Source of the DNA: Arthrinium phaeospermum
Lineage: Eukaryota > Ascomycota > Sordariomycetes > Amphisphaeriales > Apiosporaceae
NCBI GenBank assembly: GCA_006503535.1
Contig: QYRS01000002.1
Coordinates: 3,844,001 to 3,908,000, forward strand
Length of the DNA stretch: 64,000 nt
Reading direction: 5' to 3'
Shown: positions 33,293-44,956 of the stretch, piece by piece
Layout of the letters: every line of letters starts with the position of its first letter
How positions within the stretch are numbered: the first letter of the stretch is position 1
Program-made: the position numbers and the translations under genes
The notes under the pieces: generated by a model
Databases searched by the model: none
The model's input: only the letters and a program-made list of their open reading frames with translations
What the model was told of the DNA's origin: nothing

Positions 33293-36200
33293 TTAGCGCT
33301 GGCCTCGTTGTGATCGGTTTTGAGCCCGATTTGCTCGTCCCCGCTGGTGCTGGCGGACTCCGTCCGGCACACGATGCCTGCTCGTATCCACTGGGATCGA
33401 TGGGGAAGACACCCCGGCATTGGCATCACGTGGAGCTAAGCCAGTAGCCGTGGATGTGATACCGGGACGATTCTGATTCTGGTTTCGAGTGTTATCATAC
33501 CAATCCAAGTCATTCATTTGTAGCCTGCGGACACGCTGACCGCCGCGTTCTTTGGTAATTTTCTCAGGGCGGTTGAGGTGGTAGACGGATGTTTTGTCGT
33601 GACCTGGAGTGTGCGTGGTGTGAATAAGATTGGCATTGGGCAACAAGGGGTTGGAGTTGGTATCACCATCAGTCTCTTCAGTCTCGCGGAGATCCAGGTT
33701 CAAAACCAGGTTTTTGATCCGCTGCTGCTCTTCCCGCTCAGCCTGCTGCTGATTCTTCATCGCGACCGCGAAGTTAGAATCCGAGGGAAGTTCCACCATG
33801 CGTGTCTATCAAAAAGCGGTTAGTATTGCGTATCAGTCACGTCACTGGCCACGGGAAACGTACCTGCTGGCGGTTACCCTTCTTGGTGAGAAGAGAAAAG
33901 GCCATCTTGTTGGGCGGAGGAATTTCGTTATCGCCATCTTCCGGTTCGTTTGCAGCTGTTGCCTCACGAGTCTTGGGTCGGACCGGCACTGGAGCATCGA
34001 ACAATGGTTTGCGCTCGAATTTCCTCGACTCTAGACTTTCAGCCATCATCTTTGCATACTCACGTTCGAAGTCGGCCTCATCTTCAGGGTCGACTTCCTC
34101 GGCCTTTCGGGTGACGATGATTGCCTCGTCCTCAGATTCAGTGTCACCAGGAGATCGATCCATGTTCTCTCCGTCCTGTAATGCTCGATGATTAGTATTG
34201 GCGACATTGCCTATGCCAACATCAGTGTCAACTTACATCAAGGTCTTCCTCTTCCTCAGAGTTCGATTCCTCATCTTTGTCGACATCTTGGGCAAGATCA
34301 TCGTCGCCCTCGCCACCATCGTCATCGCTGCTGATGTCACTTTCCGCATCCTCTGGCTCTGGATCGGCAGCCTTCTCGTGGCCAGCGTTTTTCTGGTCTT
34401 GAAGAATGGCCAGCTGGAATGCCTTTGATGCCTCTTCTGGTGTGGCAGCTAGCTTCCATTGTGGACGTGTGAGAGAGAAAGTATCCTGGACGATGAACTC
34501 AATGTCCATGGGCAAAGGTGCCTTCGTAAAGATGTAATACTGGGACTGTCAGTATGCAAGGACGACCACGATGTGCGCGCATTCACACTAACCTGAAGGA
34601 AGGACAGGAAGTAATCAAGCTTCTTTCCTGCAGCGCCTCGATTGAAGAACATGCCACATGTCTCAAGAATGGTTGCCGCAAGACGGATGCGGAAGTAGTC
34701 ATCAGGTAGGTCGAAGGGGTTCAGTCTCCCCAGCAATGGTACACCTCCTGATCCACAGTTAGTAAAACCGAGCAGCCATGCATCGAAGGAATTTTTACTG
34801 GGCTTACCATGTCCGAATGTCATGATCCTATAAAGTGTTTCAAAGATAACAGGATGGTCAAGCATGCGGTAGTTATAGAGCTCGCCGAGGTATTTGACCT
34901 CAGCGATGCGACGCTGGTTGTACTTGAAATCATTCTGCTCCAGTCCGTTGTCGACCGATTCGATGACAGCGTCGATGACAGAGATCACAAATTCGGGATG
35001 GTAGCGGTAGATAGCGCTGAGGAGGATAGCGAGAATGTGGACGCTGCCGTACTTAACCTTGGCAGGCTTCGAAAACACTTTCGCGAGAATTTCAACAACC
35101 TCAGGCTCCTCCCAGTGCAATCTGCGGATTTGCTTCAAGATCTTCGTGTAGTTGCGTTTGGTCATGTCCACGTAGATCAGCTTACGGATAAACACCTCAG
35201 TAGGCGTGCGCTCCTTTTGCTGAATCGCAGCTCGCTCGGGCGGATCGACGTAGTAGATGGCATTTTCAATGAGCATACGCTCCGCCTGACCGATATGCTG
35301 GACGGACTTCTTTCTCTGTAGAGTCTCGAGGAAAGTAGCCATGCGAGGTGAAGTGTCGGCATTCCGCAACAGGTATCGACCGCAGTTCTCGAGCAAATTG
35401 CAGATGATCTCAATGTTCATCCGTGAGAAATCATCCAAGCTGACTTTCAGACAGTGGAAGACGACATGCTCAGGGACTATGCCAAACTTGGTCAGCTCAG
35501 CGAGGTAACGGATATTACTCAGCCGAACTTGTCCCAAGAAATCCTTCTCCTTGCGGCGCTGGAGGCTGCGAAACTCGGCATCGAGATATTCTACCACGCC
35601 CTTTGGCACGTCAGGCATGTATTGTCCGAGGGTGGCCACGAGACGCGACCAGAATGGGAGTAGATCAGTTCGACCCTTGGGGACTTCAGTCAAAGCCTTG
35701 ATCAAACGATTGCGTGACGCCTTAGAGTTCAAGAAACAGAAGTCGATAGCCGTTTCGTCCACAACGTCCTTGCTCGTGAACTCCGGTAGGCGTGTCAAGA
35801 GTGCATCGACTTGGGCTCCTATCGTCTTGTTCGCAATGGCTGTAGACTGGTCATCGTTGGCGTCCTGTGTCTTGGGGGCTTCTGAAGCCTCGGGAACTTC
35901 CGCTTTCTTGCCGACTTGGTCGTCAGCGTCAGTCTTCTTCTTCCTACCATCCTCAAGGAGGATATTCGGGACTTTGCCCTTCAGATCGACCAAGTTTTCG
36001 TAGAATCGACGCTCGTCTTCGTCTTGCCAGATGCCTGCTCCGTCACTTTGACCGCGCAGGTACTCGCCGGTCTTGACGAGACCAATGGATCCGTTGGTGG
36101 CCGCGGATGAATCTCCCGAGTCTTTTAGATCGGGCATTTCGGCTCCTACTGCCTCGGCAATAATCTGCGCGTTGCTAATGAGGCGTTCCTGTGCCTTCAG

Positions 36201-37343
36201 TTGGCGCTCGAAGTTGGCCTGGCGATCCTCAAACACTTCTCCTGACTTCACATATGCCTCCGAGTTGCGACCTCGCTGTGCAGCAATGCTCTTCTGGTCA
36301 CGAAGGATGTGCGCCTTGACGTCGTCGAAGTACCGCTTCAAGATGTTGCGAAACCGTTCCTGAAGTTCGGGGGTGGTGAAAGCTGGGTCATCCGATGCGT
36401 CATCAAATGCCCCGTCATCGCTGTTCGTCGGTTCTGCGGGCTCTTCGGTATTCTTCGTGGCGCCATCCTCCTCCACGGTCTTGCGCCCATCGCTCACAGC
36501 CGACTTGAAGCCTAGTATATCCCAGCTGAAAGCCTTCACAAAGATGACCAGCAGGGGAAGATTTGCGTGTTCCCGGTCGTGGCCTAGCAAGTCCTTCAAC
36601 ACCTCGAGGGGAAACGGTTCGGCCGCACCACCTTTACTAGTCGCAGAGACCTTCAACTTCAGCCCAGTATCCTTGCCGGTTGCGCCACGGGCAGCCTCGT
36701 CGGGCTTGACGTCATCGAGGGTTCTCAACACGTCGACCAGCCAGAGTTCAGTTACCACGCGCAACAAGGCTCGCTGCCGTACCAGGCGCTCTTTCTCCTC
36801 CTTTTCGCGGACCTCGGGGGCCAGCGACTTGAGCAAGCTCTTGTCCGGCGTGGCCATGCCTTTTCCAAGTAACCATCCCAGATATTCGGTAAACTCGGCA
36901 GGACCGAATCGCTGGTGCAGTGCGCTAACGATTTCGACCCCAGCCTCCACCTCACCGGGTGACTTGAGGCGACATAGGCCTTCGTAACATGCCGAGATGA
37001 CCTCAGAGAGGTACTTGTGAAGACTCAAGGCCTTAATTTCCTGGAGAAATGTATCGAGTGTAGCGGCGGAGATCGCAGTTCGTAATCGTCGGATAAATCC
37101 CGAGTTCTTCTTGAGCGACGAGTCTAGAGACTTGCCGACAGGGAAGACGTCTGTTTGATAGTGTTAGGATTGCCAACCACAGCCTGTCCGTTTGTGAGAG
37201 ACATCATTACCTGTGTCGCCATTCCATGCGCGCTCGTTCAGCGAGCGCAACTCCCCTGCATTGTCCTGTCAGTATGCGACACACGAGCGAATACTCTTGT
37301 CGGCGTGGACAGGTGCAGACTTACGTTTCCTTGGGCGATCCAT
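33293..37343 (-). CDS. UPF2: UPF2/NMD2 nonsense-mediated mRNA decay factor
   Basis: Scaffold of the cytoplasmic surveillance complex, bridging UPF1 and UPF3 on mRNAs with premature stops. The hand-built model has seven exons: 37343-37325, 37255-37211, 37150-34808, 34747-34593, 34539-34237, 34175-33864 and 33805-33293. It closes exactly to 1229 residues, close to family size. Seen are three all-helical MIF4G-type regions (roughly 20-270, 440-640, 655-855). The first contains EYLGWLLGKG and the third contains PFDLPDDYFRIRLAATILE, both typical of UPF2. A strongly acidic stretch (about 925-975) and a C-terminal region follow; in this family the C-terminus contacts UPF1. Exons 1 and 2 are tiny (19 and 45 nt). 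Intron 34807-34748 is 60 bp, a multiple of three and free of stops. The first-exon choice is the least certain part. Confidence 0.9.
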
Positions 37344-39210
37344 GATGGATAGCCCACTTCGCTTCGTGGACCAGAGGATTGGGATTTGGGTCGGCTACAT
37401 TCGCGAATCTTGGACTGCCACTGCTAGGGGATTGATCGCCCTGTGTAGTGGTGGTTACAGTGTGCGTCAGCCTCGGCCGGCATGGGTGAAAAAGGTTGAT
37501 AAGCTTTGCCCTGATGCTGTGGGTAGGCGGAAGGCACAAAGGAACTTGGGTTTGTCTGGCGGGGTCGCAAAGGCTGTTTGCAGACGTCGAAATAGAAGAT
37601 CTGGGTTGGTGCTCAGCTCGACGAGGTGAGGGGCGGCAGAATTCAATGTTTTCTGTGTCGGCGATTTGATTCCAGGGTTTGCGACGTGAAATGTCGCCGT
37701 AGACACCACAGCTTGGGTTTGCGATGTGAAGTCTTTCCTGGCTTCGAGATTCCAGCGTTTGCTGGGTTGTGGTCACTTTGGAGCATCAATGCAAGATGGT
37801 CAATCCAGTGATTCCAGGTCGCTGTAAATCGGCCAATGACGGGGGAGGGGGTCTGTTGTCCAGCGCCCATTGGTCACTAATCGCGGCTAGGCAGTCCCTA
37901 TGGAATTATGGGTTGGGGCCCCGTCGAAATGCCTGTTGCCACATGCCCTGCACCTCAAGCTTCAACCAATTTCTGCAACAGGGAAGGACGGTACCGAAGT
38001 ACATGTAGGTAGCCACCGAACCTCCAGATATCAATGTTCAAATTGCTGTTATGCTGTGCGGAATTACCTTCTACCGGCACCTCTGCCAACATGAAGGAAA
38101 CCATGCATATGTTTGTTGATGAGAGGTGACTTCATCAAAACCAACATCGGTATTCAACAACGTGACCGCGCCCCAATGCAAGCCTTTAGGCACTTGAATG
38201 AATAAGGTGGGATAATCCAAGTGATATCTGATAGCACTGAACATATTTCGCCTCTGTAAGATTCACCAATTTGCATCCTTGAAGCACCAATATATGACCT
38301 GGCTTAGTGGCTACTTACATGAGGCAAATGTTGATGGATTGTCTGCCTGAATCGAATTGGTGTTAAGACTTGGTCATCTGACCATGACCTGTTCTGCATC
38401 GGCGGCAATCGGCAGCCAGCCAAGCTTGTTCCATGCTTCCTGTATTACCGGGTAGGCTCTCGATCCAATGTGTTCACTGAGTCGCTACTTGCATGCCGGC
38501 TCAGGCTCTTGCCGTCCTACCTATGACCCCTGGATGTTCAGAGACTAGACGACTCCGGCATGGTCTTGTCAGCCCTAACTAACCCTCCATGCCGGATACC
38601 ACCTGCCTTGGGTGAACAGTTTAGACTGCACCTCAAACGACGCTTCCTCCTCTTCCAGACCATCGTATACCTATGGACATCCTGCTAAGACTGAAGAAAG
38701 CAATATTTCTTGACGTTGGAGAGCATCAAGGACTTTTTGATGAATCCTGTCGCATCAACTTCCGCCACGGTATGCATCTCAGTCACGCGAGACGCTCTCG
38801 AATATCAATATTGTCAGCTGCATGCGTTGCGACAACCACCTCAGGTGTTAGCCCCTATTGGCCTATGGTGCAGATCAGGACCTTGCTCTGATCTGATTAA
38901 TTTCAAGACATGCTTTTTGCGGGGTAATATCCTTGAGCTGCTGTTGCTGACTGCATCCAACGCACATGCCCGGCATTGGGTACAGAAGGAGGATGGCTAT
39001 TGGAACTTTGCAAAGAGTGTTGGACGTATCCCAGGAGATTGCAGGAAGGGAGAAACAAGAGGCAGGTTTGCTAAGAAGACTTGGCGCGCCCCTCTGGAAG
39101 TAATAAAGAAGAAAGGAAGGAGATGCGGTTGAGACGACGTTTAGCGGCTCATGAGTTAGTGGAGATGTTAAGTTCGTAGTCAAAAATTACCATCTCCGTA
39201 CTTTGGGCGT

Positions 39211-39336
39211 CTTATCAACATCAGGCTGGGTGCTGATTGGCCAATGCCTTGTCGGGAGTCTCTGGCGGGGTCTTTCCGAGAGCCCAAAAGGGCGGGCAGC
39301 GGACGAGATAACCAGACGCCCTGATAAGCCCGATAG
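39211..39336. promoter_or_regulatory. Cluster of GATA-factor (AreA/NIT2-type) sites upstream of nitrate reductase
   Basis: HGATAR matches are seen at 39211-39216 (CTTATC, minus strand), 39306-39311 (AGATAA), 39322-39327 (TGATAA) and 39331-39336 (CGATAG). The last three fall within 31 bp. Clustered GATA sites are the known binding pattern of the nitrogen regulators AreA and NIT2 at nitrate-assimilation promoters. Function here is inferred from position, about 0.7 kb before the start. Confidence 0.5.
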
Positions 39337-39591
39337 CCACCTTGGAAGACGCTCATAACCCTTTACGTGACAATAGCACATAATAGTATGGATGCATGGG
39401 TATCACACCCGCGGGAGAAGGAGTCGATGTCCCATCTCCACGTCCTAGAACATGCATCTCCTCGCTACCATGCAAGATGAAGTAAGGCACTGGCAAGGCA
39501 TTAGTCCTAATTGATCCCTCGGCTTGTGGTACGAAGGCTCACGAGGCACGGAGACCTGCCCGTCATCGGTTTTTCCGTATCCTACCACCGC

Positions 39592-39599
39592 CCGCGGAG
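39592..39599 (-). promoter_or_regulatory. Candidate NirA/NIT4 nitrate-induction site
   Basis: CCGCGGAG on the plus strand reads CTCCGCGG on the minus strand, an exact fit to the CTCCGHGG consensus of the nitrate-specific activator NirA. It lies about 450 bp before the nitrate reductase ATG and 260 bp from the GATA cluster. An 8-bp match can occur by chance; the context raises its credibility. Confidence 0.45.
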
Positions 39600-40047
39600 T
39601 GGACTGTACGTAACCTCCACACGTCTTGGGCTGGCCTGAGGTCTTACGACGTACAACCCGGTTCGGTCGAATCATTGGAACAGGTCGGGCGCTCCATGAA
39701 GCTCACCACTAACCCGAGTGGATCCAGAGAGGCCCTCATCCCGAGCCCGAAGCAATCTGAGTTCGAGAGCCAACCCAAAGCAAACTCCTTGCTTGCGTAC
39801 ATGTACTGGGTAGCAGTACAGTCTACAACTACATTTGCCTCCCCCTTTGCACACTTACACTTCCATCGACATGCTCTACTCTGCAAATACTCCCATGCGT
39901 TTTTTCTCCCACAGCAGCACTTTGCTTCGTTGGTTCCCTTATTACTAAATCAAACCTTTGCTGTATTCATATACCCATGCCGTATGAGCTTCGTGTAGCC
40001 TCCTCCGGCAGTCTAGCGTCTTTGCTTGCGTTCTCGTTTGCGTTAAA

Positions 40048-42828
40048 ATGGAGGTAGTTATGCCATCATCCGCTGCATTGCCCAAGCAACAATCCTCCGT
40101 TCTTGCTTTGCCCCCAACGCCACCAGCAACGGCTTCCCACTCCAGAGACGTCAGTTCCGACGACAGTGACTCAGACACCGAGCGAGAAGTTAGGACGACT
40201 CGTACCACGCCTCTTCAAGTGAAACCGGCGGCATACCCCTTGCCGCCCAAATCAAGGCCTGACACTACCGTCTTGCCCGAAGACATCAAAACTCCAGACC
40301 GCCATGTTCCGCGAGACCCAAGGCTCATCCGCCTTACCGGCATCCACCCATTCAATACAGAGGCACCGTTGAGTGAGCTCTACGATGAGGGCTTCCTCAC
40401 GTCAAAAGATCTACACTATGTCCGCAACCACGGCCATGTTCCCCAGGTGGAAGACGACGAAGTCCTGGATTGGGAGTTCTCGATCGAGGGCATGGTGGAA
40501 CAGCCCCTAAAGTTGACCCTGGCCGATCTGCTGAAGGATTACGAGCAGGTCACCTATCCCATCACGCTAGTGTGTGCTGGTAACCGTCGAAAAGAGCAGA
40601 ACGTCGTCAGGAAAACTAAAGGGTTCTCATGGGGTGCTGCCGGGTTGTCCACAGCACTCTGGACAGGGGTGGTGATAGGAGACTTGCTAAAGCGAGCTAT
40701 ACCGAAGCGAGGCGCGAAATATGTCTGCATGGAAGGGGCGGATAAGTTACCCAACGGTTACTATGGGACGTCCGTCAAGCTCAACTGGGCAATGGACCCG
40801 AACCGTGGTATTCTTGTCGCCCACAAGATGAACGGAGAGTCACTGCATCCCGACCATGGCAAGCCCCTTCGTGTAGTCGTCCCGGGCCAGATCGGTGGCC
40901 GCAGCGTGAAGTGGCTAAAGAAACTCGTTGTCACTGCCGCACCCAGCGACAATTGGTACCACATCTACGATAACCGCGTCCTGCCGACGATGGTTGACCC
41001 CGAGATGAGCGCCAATCTGCCGGAAACATGGAAGGATGAAAGATACGCCATCTACGATCTCAACACGAACAGCGCGACGTGCTACCCTGCACATGACGAG
41101 AAGTTATCAACAGTCGGCGCCGCCAAATCATACGTCGTTCGTGGTTATGCTTATGCCGGAGGCGGCAAACGCGTTACTCGGGTTGAAATTACACTTGACA
41201 AGGGTAAGACATGGTCCCTCGCCAACATTTCGTACCCCGAAGACGATTACCGACTAGCGTCGGATGACGAGGCGCTGTATGGTGGCCGCCTCGACATGTC
41301 TTGGCGAGAGAGCTGCTTCTGCTGGTGCTTCTGGGATCTGGATATACCAATTGACTCCCTAATCCGGGCCGATGACATTATGGTCCGGGCCATGGATGAG
41401 TCCATGATGGTACAGCCTCGTGATATGTACTGGAGTGTACTGGGCATGATGAACAACCCTTGGTTCAGGGTCGTTATCCATAAGGAGGCCCACGAATTGA
41501 GGTTTGAGCACCCGACTCAGCCGGCCTTGATACCCGGTGGCTGGATGGAAAGAGTCAAAAAGACTGGCGGGAACCTCTCTAATGGCTATTGGGGAGAGAG
41601 AGTGGACGGAGAAGAGACGACGACTACAGAGCAAGAGCCCGCGATAGAGATTTGTCTCATAAACAAAGACATCAAGAGGGTTATCACGATAAACGAGCTA
41701 CGACAGCATGACGGCGAGACGGAACCATGGTTCGTGATCAACGGAGAAGTGTACGACGGCACGAGTTACCTAGAAGGTCATCCTGGTGGTGCGACATCCA
41801 TCTTCGGCGCGGCCGGACAAGATGCCAGCGAAGAGTTTTTGGCTATCCGTAAGTACACGCACGCTCTTTTAACCCTTGACCTTTCGCATATCTCGCTAAC
41901 ACGCCGCATAGACAGCGAAAACGCCAAGGCCATGTTGCCCCAATATCATATCGGGACACTAGACGACACAGGACGTGCGATCCTTGCCAGCGGTGAGGTT
42001 GCGTCAGAAGACGCAGCGGACAACGACGTGCCCCGGCCAACCTTCCTCCAGTCCAAGGTCTGGACAAAGGCCATCTTGTCCGCCAAGGAACGCCTCTCTA
42101 GCGACACCAAGATCTTCACCTTCGACCTCGAGCACCCCTCCCAAACCGCCGGGCTCCCGGTCGGCAAACACCTAATGATGCGATTGAGAGATCCGGCCAC
42201 CCGCGAAGCCATCATTCGCTCCTATACGCCGATCTCTGAGATAGACGGCCAGGGAAAGCTGCACGTCCTGATCAAGATCTACTACGATACACCCGAGCGC
42301 AAGGGCGGCAAGATGACGCAGGCGCTGGATTCGATCCCGATCGGCCATTTCGTGGACTTCAAGGGGCCCACCGGCCGCTTCGAGTACATGGGGCGCGGCA
42401 TGTGCAGCATCGGAGCCGCACAGCGCAAGGTGAAGCGGTTCATCATGATCTGCGGCGGCTCCGGCATCACTCCCATCTTCCAGGTTCTCCGTGCTGCGAT
42501 GAAGGACTCGGAAGACCCGACGCAGTGCCTGGTACTAGATGGGAATCGTTCCGAGGAGGACATTCTGCTTGGGCCCGAGCTTGATGGATTGATGACGGGC
42601 AACGAACACAGATTCCGTCTCTTACACACTCTCAGCCGGCCTGGGGGCTACTGGACCGGACGACGTGGGCGCATCGACGCGGACCTTCTGGAAAAGGAGG
42701 TAGGCCCCTGCGAAGGCCCCAGCGGCGACGACTTGGTGCTCATCTGCGGACCTGGGCCCATGGAGGAGAATGCACATACCGTTCTCGGTAGGCTGGGATG
42801 GAAAGACGACGATTTGATGTTTTTCTGA
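40048..42828 (+). CDS. niaD: Assimilatory nitrate reductase [NAD(P)H]
   Basis: Cytosolic enzyme reducing nitrate to nitrite with NADPH, the first step of nitrate assimilation. The model has two exons, 40048-41848 and 41912-42828, and 905 residues. Domains in order are a disordered N-terminus (about 1-75) and a molybdopterin domain (about 95-340, with the cofactor Cys in TLVCAGNRRKEQN). A Mo-dimerisation domain (about 345-475) and cytochrome b5 (about 535-615, heme His in HPGG and in EFLAIHS) follow. The FAD domain has RSYTPISE and the NAD(P)H domain GGSGITPIF, ending CGPGPMEENAHTVLGRLGW and the final FF. The 63-bp intron is in frame and stop-free; splicing it is needed to form the second heme-ligand His codon. 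Upstream GATA and NirA-type sites fit nitrogen control. It is also known as nit-3 in Neurospora. Confidence 0.95.
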   Translation: MEVVMPSSAALPKQQSSVLALPPTPPATASHSRDVSSDDSDSDTEREVRTTRTTPLQVKPAAYPLPPKSRPDTTVLPEDIKTPDRHVPRDPRLIRLTGIHPFNTEAPLSELYDEGFLTSKDLHYVRNHGHVPQVEDDEVLDWEFSIEGMVEQPLKLTLADLLKDYEQVTYPITLVCAGNRRKEQNVVRKTKGFSWGAAGLSTALWTGVVIGDLLKRAIPKRGAKYVCMEGADKLPNGYYGTSVKLNWAMDPNRGILVAHKMNGESLHPDHGKPLRVVVPGQIGGRSVKWLKKLVVTAAPSDNWYHIYDNRVLPTMVDPEMSANLPETWKDERYAIYDLNTNSATCYPAHDEKLSTVGAAKSYVVRGYAYAGGGKRVTRVEITLDKGKTWSLANISYPEDDYRLASDDEALYGGRLDMSWRESCFCWCFWDLDIPIDSLIRADDIMVRAMDESMMVQPRDMYWSVLGMMNNPWFRVVIHKEAHELRFEHPTQPALIPGGWMERVKKTGGNLSNGYWGERVDGEETTTTEQEPAIEICLINKDIKRVITINELRQHDGETEPWFVINGEVYDGTSYLEGHPGGATSIFGAAGQDASEEFLAIRKYTHALLTLDLSHISLTRRIDSENAKAMLPQYHIGTLDDTGRAILASGEVASEDAADNDVPRPTFLQSKVWTKAILSAKERLSSDTKIFTFDLEHPSQTAGLPVGKHLMMRLRDPATREAIIRSYTPISEIDGQGKLHVLIKIYYDTPERKGGKMTQALDSIPIGHFVDFKGPTGRFEYMGRGMCSIGAAQRKVKRFIMICGGSGITPIFQVLRAAMKDSEDPTQCLVLDGNRSEEDILLGPELDGLMTGNEHRFRLLHTLSRPGGYWTGRRGRIDADLLEKEVGPCEGPSGDDLVLICGPGPMEENAHTVLGRLGWKDDDLMFF

Positions 42829-43608
42829 GCTATTTCCTCTTTTCTATATTATCTTCACTTATAGCATGGGGCGTAAGGATTCGCTACACTAGCATGGCTT
42901 GAGCAGCATTGGCATAATAAGCATGGGATGGAGCATACATATGGATTCTGAGATCTCAAAGAGCATGAACGGGTCGGACGAAACAATCTGCTATATTGCC
43001 TGCATACATGCATACATACTTGAACTCACCAAACGAGCATACACCACTCAATGTGAAGTACAGAATATTATCACAGCAGTATCCGTTTATCTCACTGTTG
43101 TGGCCTGGAACAATCAATACGATTTACTCTTCACTTTCCCAGTTGGTGGCTTGCAGTTGCCGACAGTGGCCACTTCCCCCGTGTGCCAATTATGCCATTC
43201 GTCTCGATAAAGACCATGTACGGAAAGAGACCCGGATATGGCTCGCGACTCCCTTCTCACCTAACTAGGCTACAGCAATTCTCTGAAGAGGCGCGGCTTC
43301 CCGTGGTTCAATTCAACTTTGTCTCCAAAGCATGCTGTATCTCGCACTCCGGCAGTCACGTCACGAAGCACATCTCCACCTGCCAAAGTGAATAGAAGCA
43401 GTAATTGAATTGCTCAACAGAATTGAGAGAAGCTGCCTACAAACAGTCATGGCATCCTACCACCGCTTGTCCACAACCCAAGAAGTCTGTATGACATGAC
43501 AGTTTGATCAAGTCTTTGTGACACACCAACGCTCATAATAACTCCTCATCTTTCGCAACACTCACAAGCCCTCATCTACTACTGCATCCATCAGGGAACC
43601 CCCGCACA
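42829..43608. other. Intergenic region
   Basis: No gene is seen. A short CATACATGCATACATAC repeat lies near 43003-43020. Sequence before the next ATG is A/C-rich with a good start context. Confidence 0.5.
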
Positions 43609-44956
43609 ATGAGAGTCCCAGAGGAGAAGAAGCCAGAGATGGCGAAGCTAGAGACGAAGAGCATCGGCAGAGACTTGTGCGAGGTGGCCATGTGCACCGA
43701 AACCGCCACACGAATCCTCAGCAAGAACAAGTTCCAGTCCCGCGTCTGCCCCTACCACCATCGATTCGTCTTCACCCTGCCCTTCATGCACCGCTGCCAG
43801 TACCTCCAGTCCGTCGTCGACGATGAGATCCTCTCGGCCTACGTGCTGCAATTCCAGCCCGGCAGCAGCTACCCGACGGCGCAGCAGCAGCTCCCGGAGG
43901 ACCCAAGCACCCAGGGCGAGGAGGCCGAGCTGAACGCCTGCTGCGACAACCGGGCGACTCGGGTCCTGCTCGTCGGCGATGATTTGAAGCATTGCAAGGT
44001 GTATCTCTTCTGCCACGGCCACGACGCACAGGTTCGAGCTCAGGCTTGTGGAGCCGATGCGAAGCCCTCGACAGCAAAGAACGAGGTAAGAATGCCCCGA
44101 GTTCTTTCGTTCTCTTGAGAGCTGCCTAGTTTGATTGACTGAGATCATTGCTAATTCTGATGCGAAGCCCTACCTGTCGGGTGCTTTGTGTACTACCAAG
44201 ATCGACGAGGACGACACGCGCACTGCGTCACCACAACCTCAGCCATCTTCTCCCATCGAAGGATCAACCAGCGGGGAGTCGGCCAACAGTAGCGTATCCA
44301 TGTGTGATAGTGTCTCCGTGGGTGAGACTACAGCCGTTGACCTCAAAGGCAAAGGGGTCGAGACTCCTTCAAAGATCGTCACGTTCTCTGTTAAATACGA
44401 CCATCTGCCTGGCGACCTCGAGAAGTACCGCCGTGGCCTCAAGGAGCTGGCCGCCGTGCTGGAAATGCCATTGGCAGACAGCCTTCTGCAGCTGGAACGG
44501 AAGATAGACAGAGAACTCATGGCTGCCTCGGGCCAATCTTTGCCCAAAGCCCGGAGGGACTACTTGTCGGAGCTGGCGATGGAGGCCGAAAAGATGCTGG
44601 ACGTCCAGATGGTCGAACTGAAGGAGATGGACCTTGACAAGCCGGAGCAACAAGTGGACAAGATCGCCAAGAAGGCCAAAGGGTATGGACGATACCTGCT
44701 GGATATCGGTCGATTCATGCGGGAAGACCACGTGTACGACCGGCTGCCCCCGCTCGTTCCGGCCGGACCAACGCGATTTGACACCCAGGAGGACCGCCAG
44801 GCCGAAGAGGCCGTTCGGTCCTACATCCGCACCTGGAACGCGGTCGCGGCGTTGTACGACCGGCTGCCCTGGGCCATTCGCTGGCTGGTGCTGCCGCCGG
44901 TGTTCAAGGTGGTCGCCATCGTCTTTGCTGTGCTGAGATACTGGATTCAAGTATGA
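43609..44956 (+). CDS. Hypothetical protein with Cys/His-rich N-terminus and C-terminal membrane helix
   Basis: The model has two exons, 43609-44085 and 44168-44956, with an 82-bp intron (GTAAGA donor, GCGAAG acceptor) that closes to 421 residues. Not recognised. The N-terminal 65 residues hold several Cys and His (DLCEVAMC, VCPYHHRF, MHRCQYL) spaced as a possible zinc-binding or disulfide fold; two more Cys-rich blocks follow near residues 105 and 130. The middle (about 175-230) is Ser/Pro/Thr-rich. The C-terminal third is helical and charged (KYDHLPGDLEKYRRGLKEL onward). It ends in a hydrophobic segment IRWLVLPPVFKVVAIVFAVL, which would make it tail-anchored. There is no signal peptide. A 13-bp direct repeat GATGCGAAGCCCT flanks the intron region; alternative acceptors nearby cannot be excluded. 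Confidence 0.65.

Larger units (their letters stand above)
37344..40047. other. Divergent intergenic region between UPF2 and nitrate reductase
   Basis: It holds the promoters of both divergent genes. No protein gene is seen; open frames are short. Candidate nitrogen-control sites at 39211-39336 and 39592-39599 are listed separately. The last 150 bp before the nitrate reductase ATG is pyrimidine-rich. Confidence 0.55.

Noticed and set aside
40048..42828. Sulfite oxidase or a stand-alone cytochrome b5 reductase
   Set aside because: The full molybdopterin, b5, FAD and NAD(P)H order with the final FF is that of nitrate reductase.
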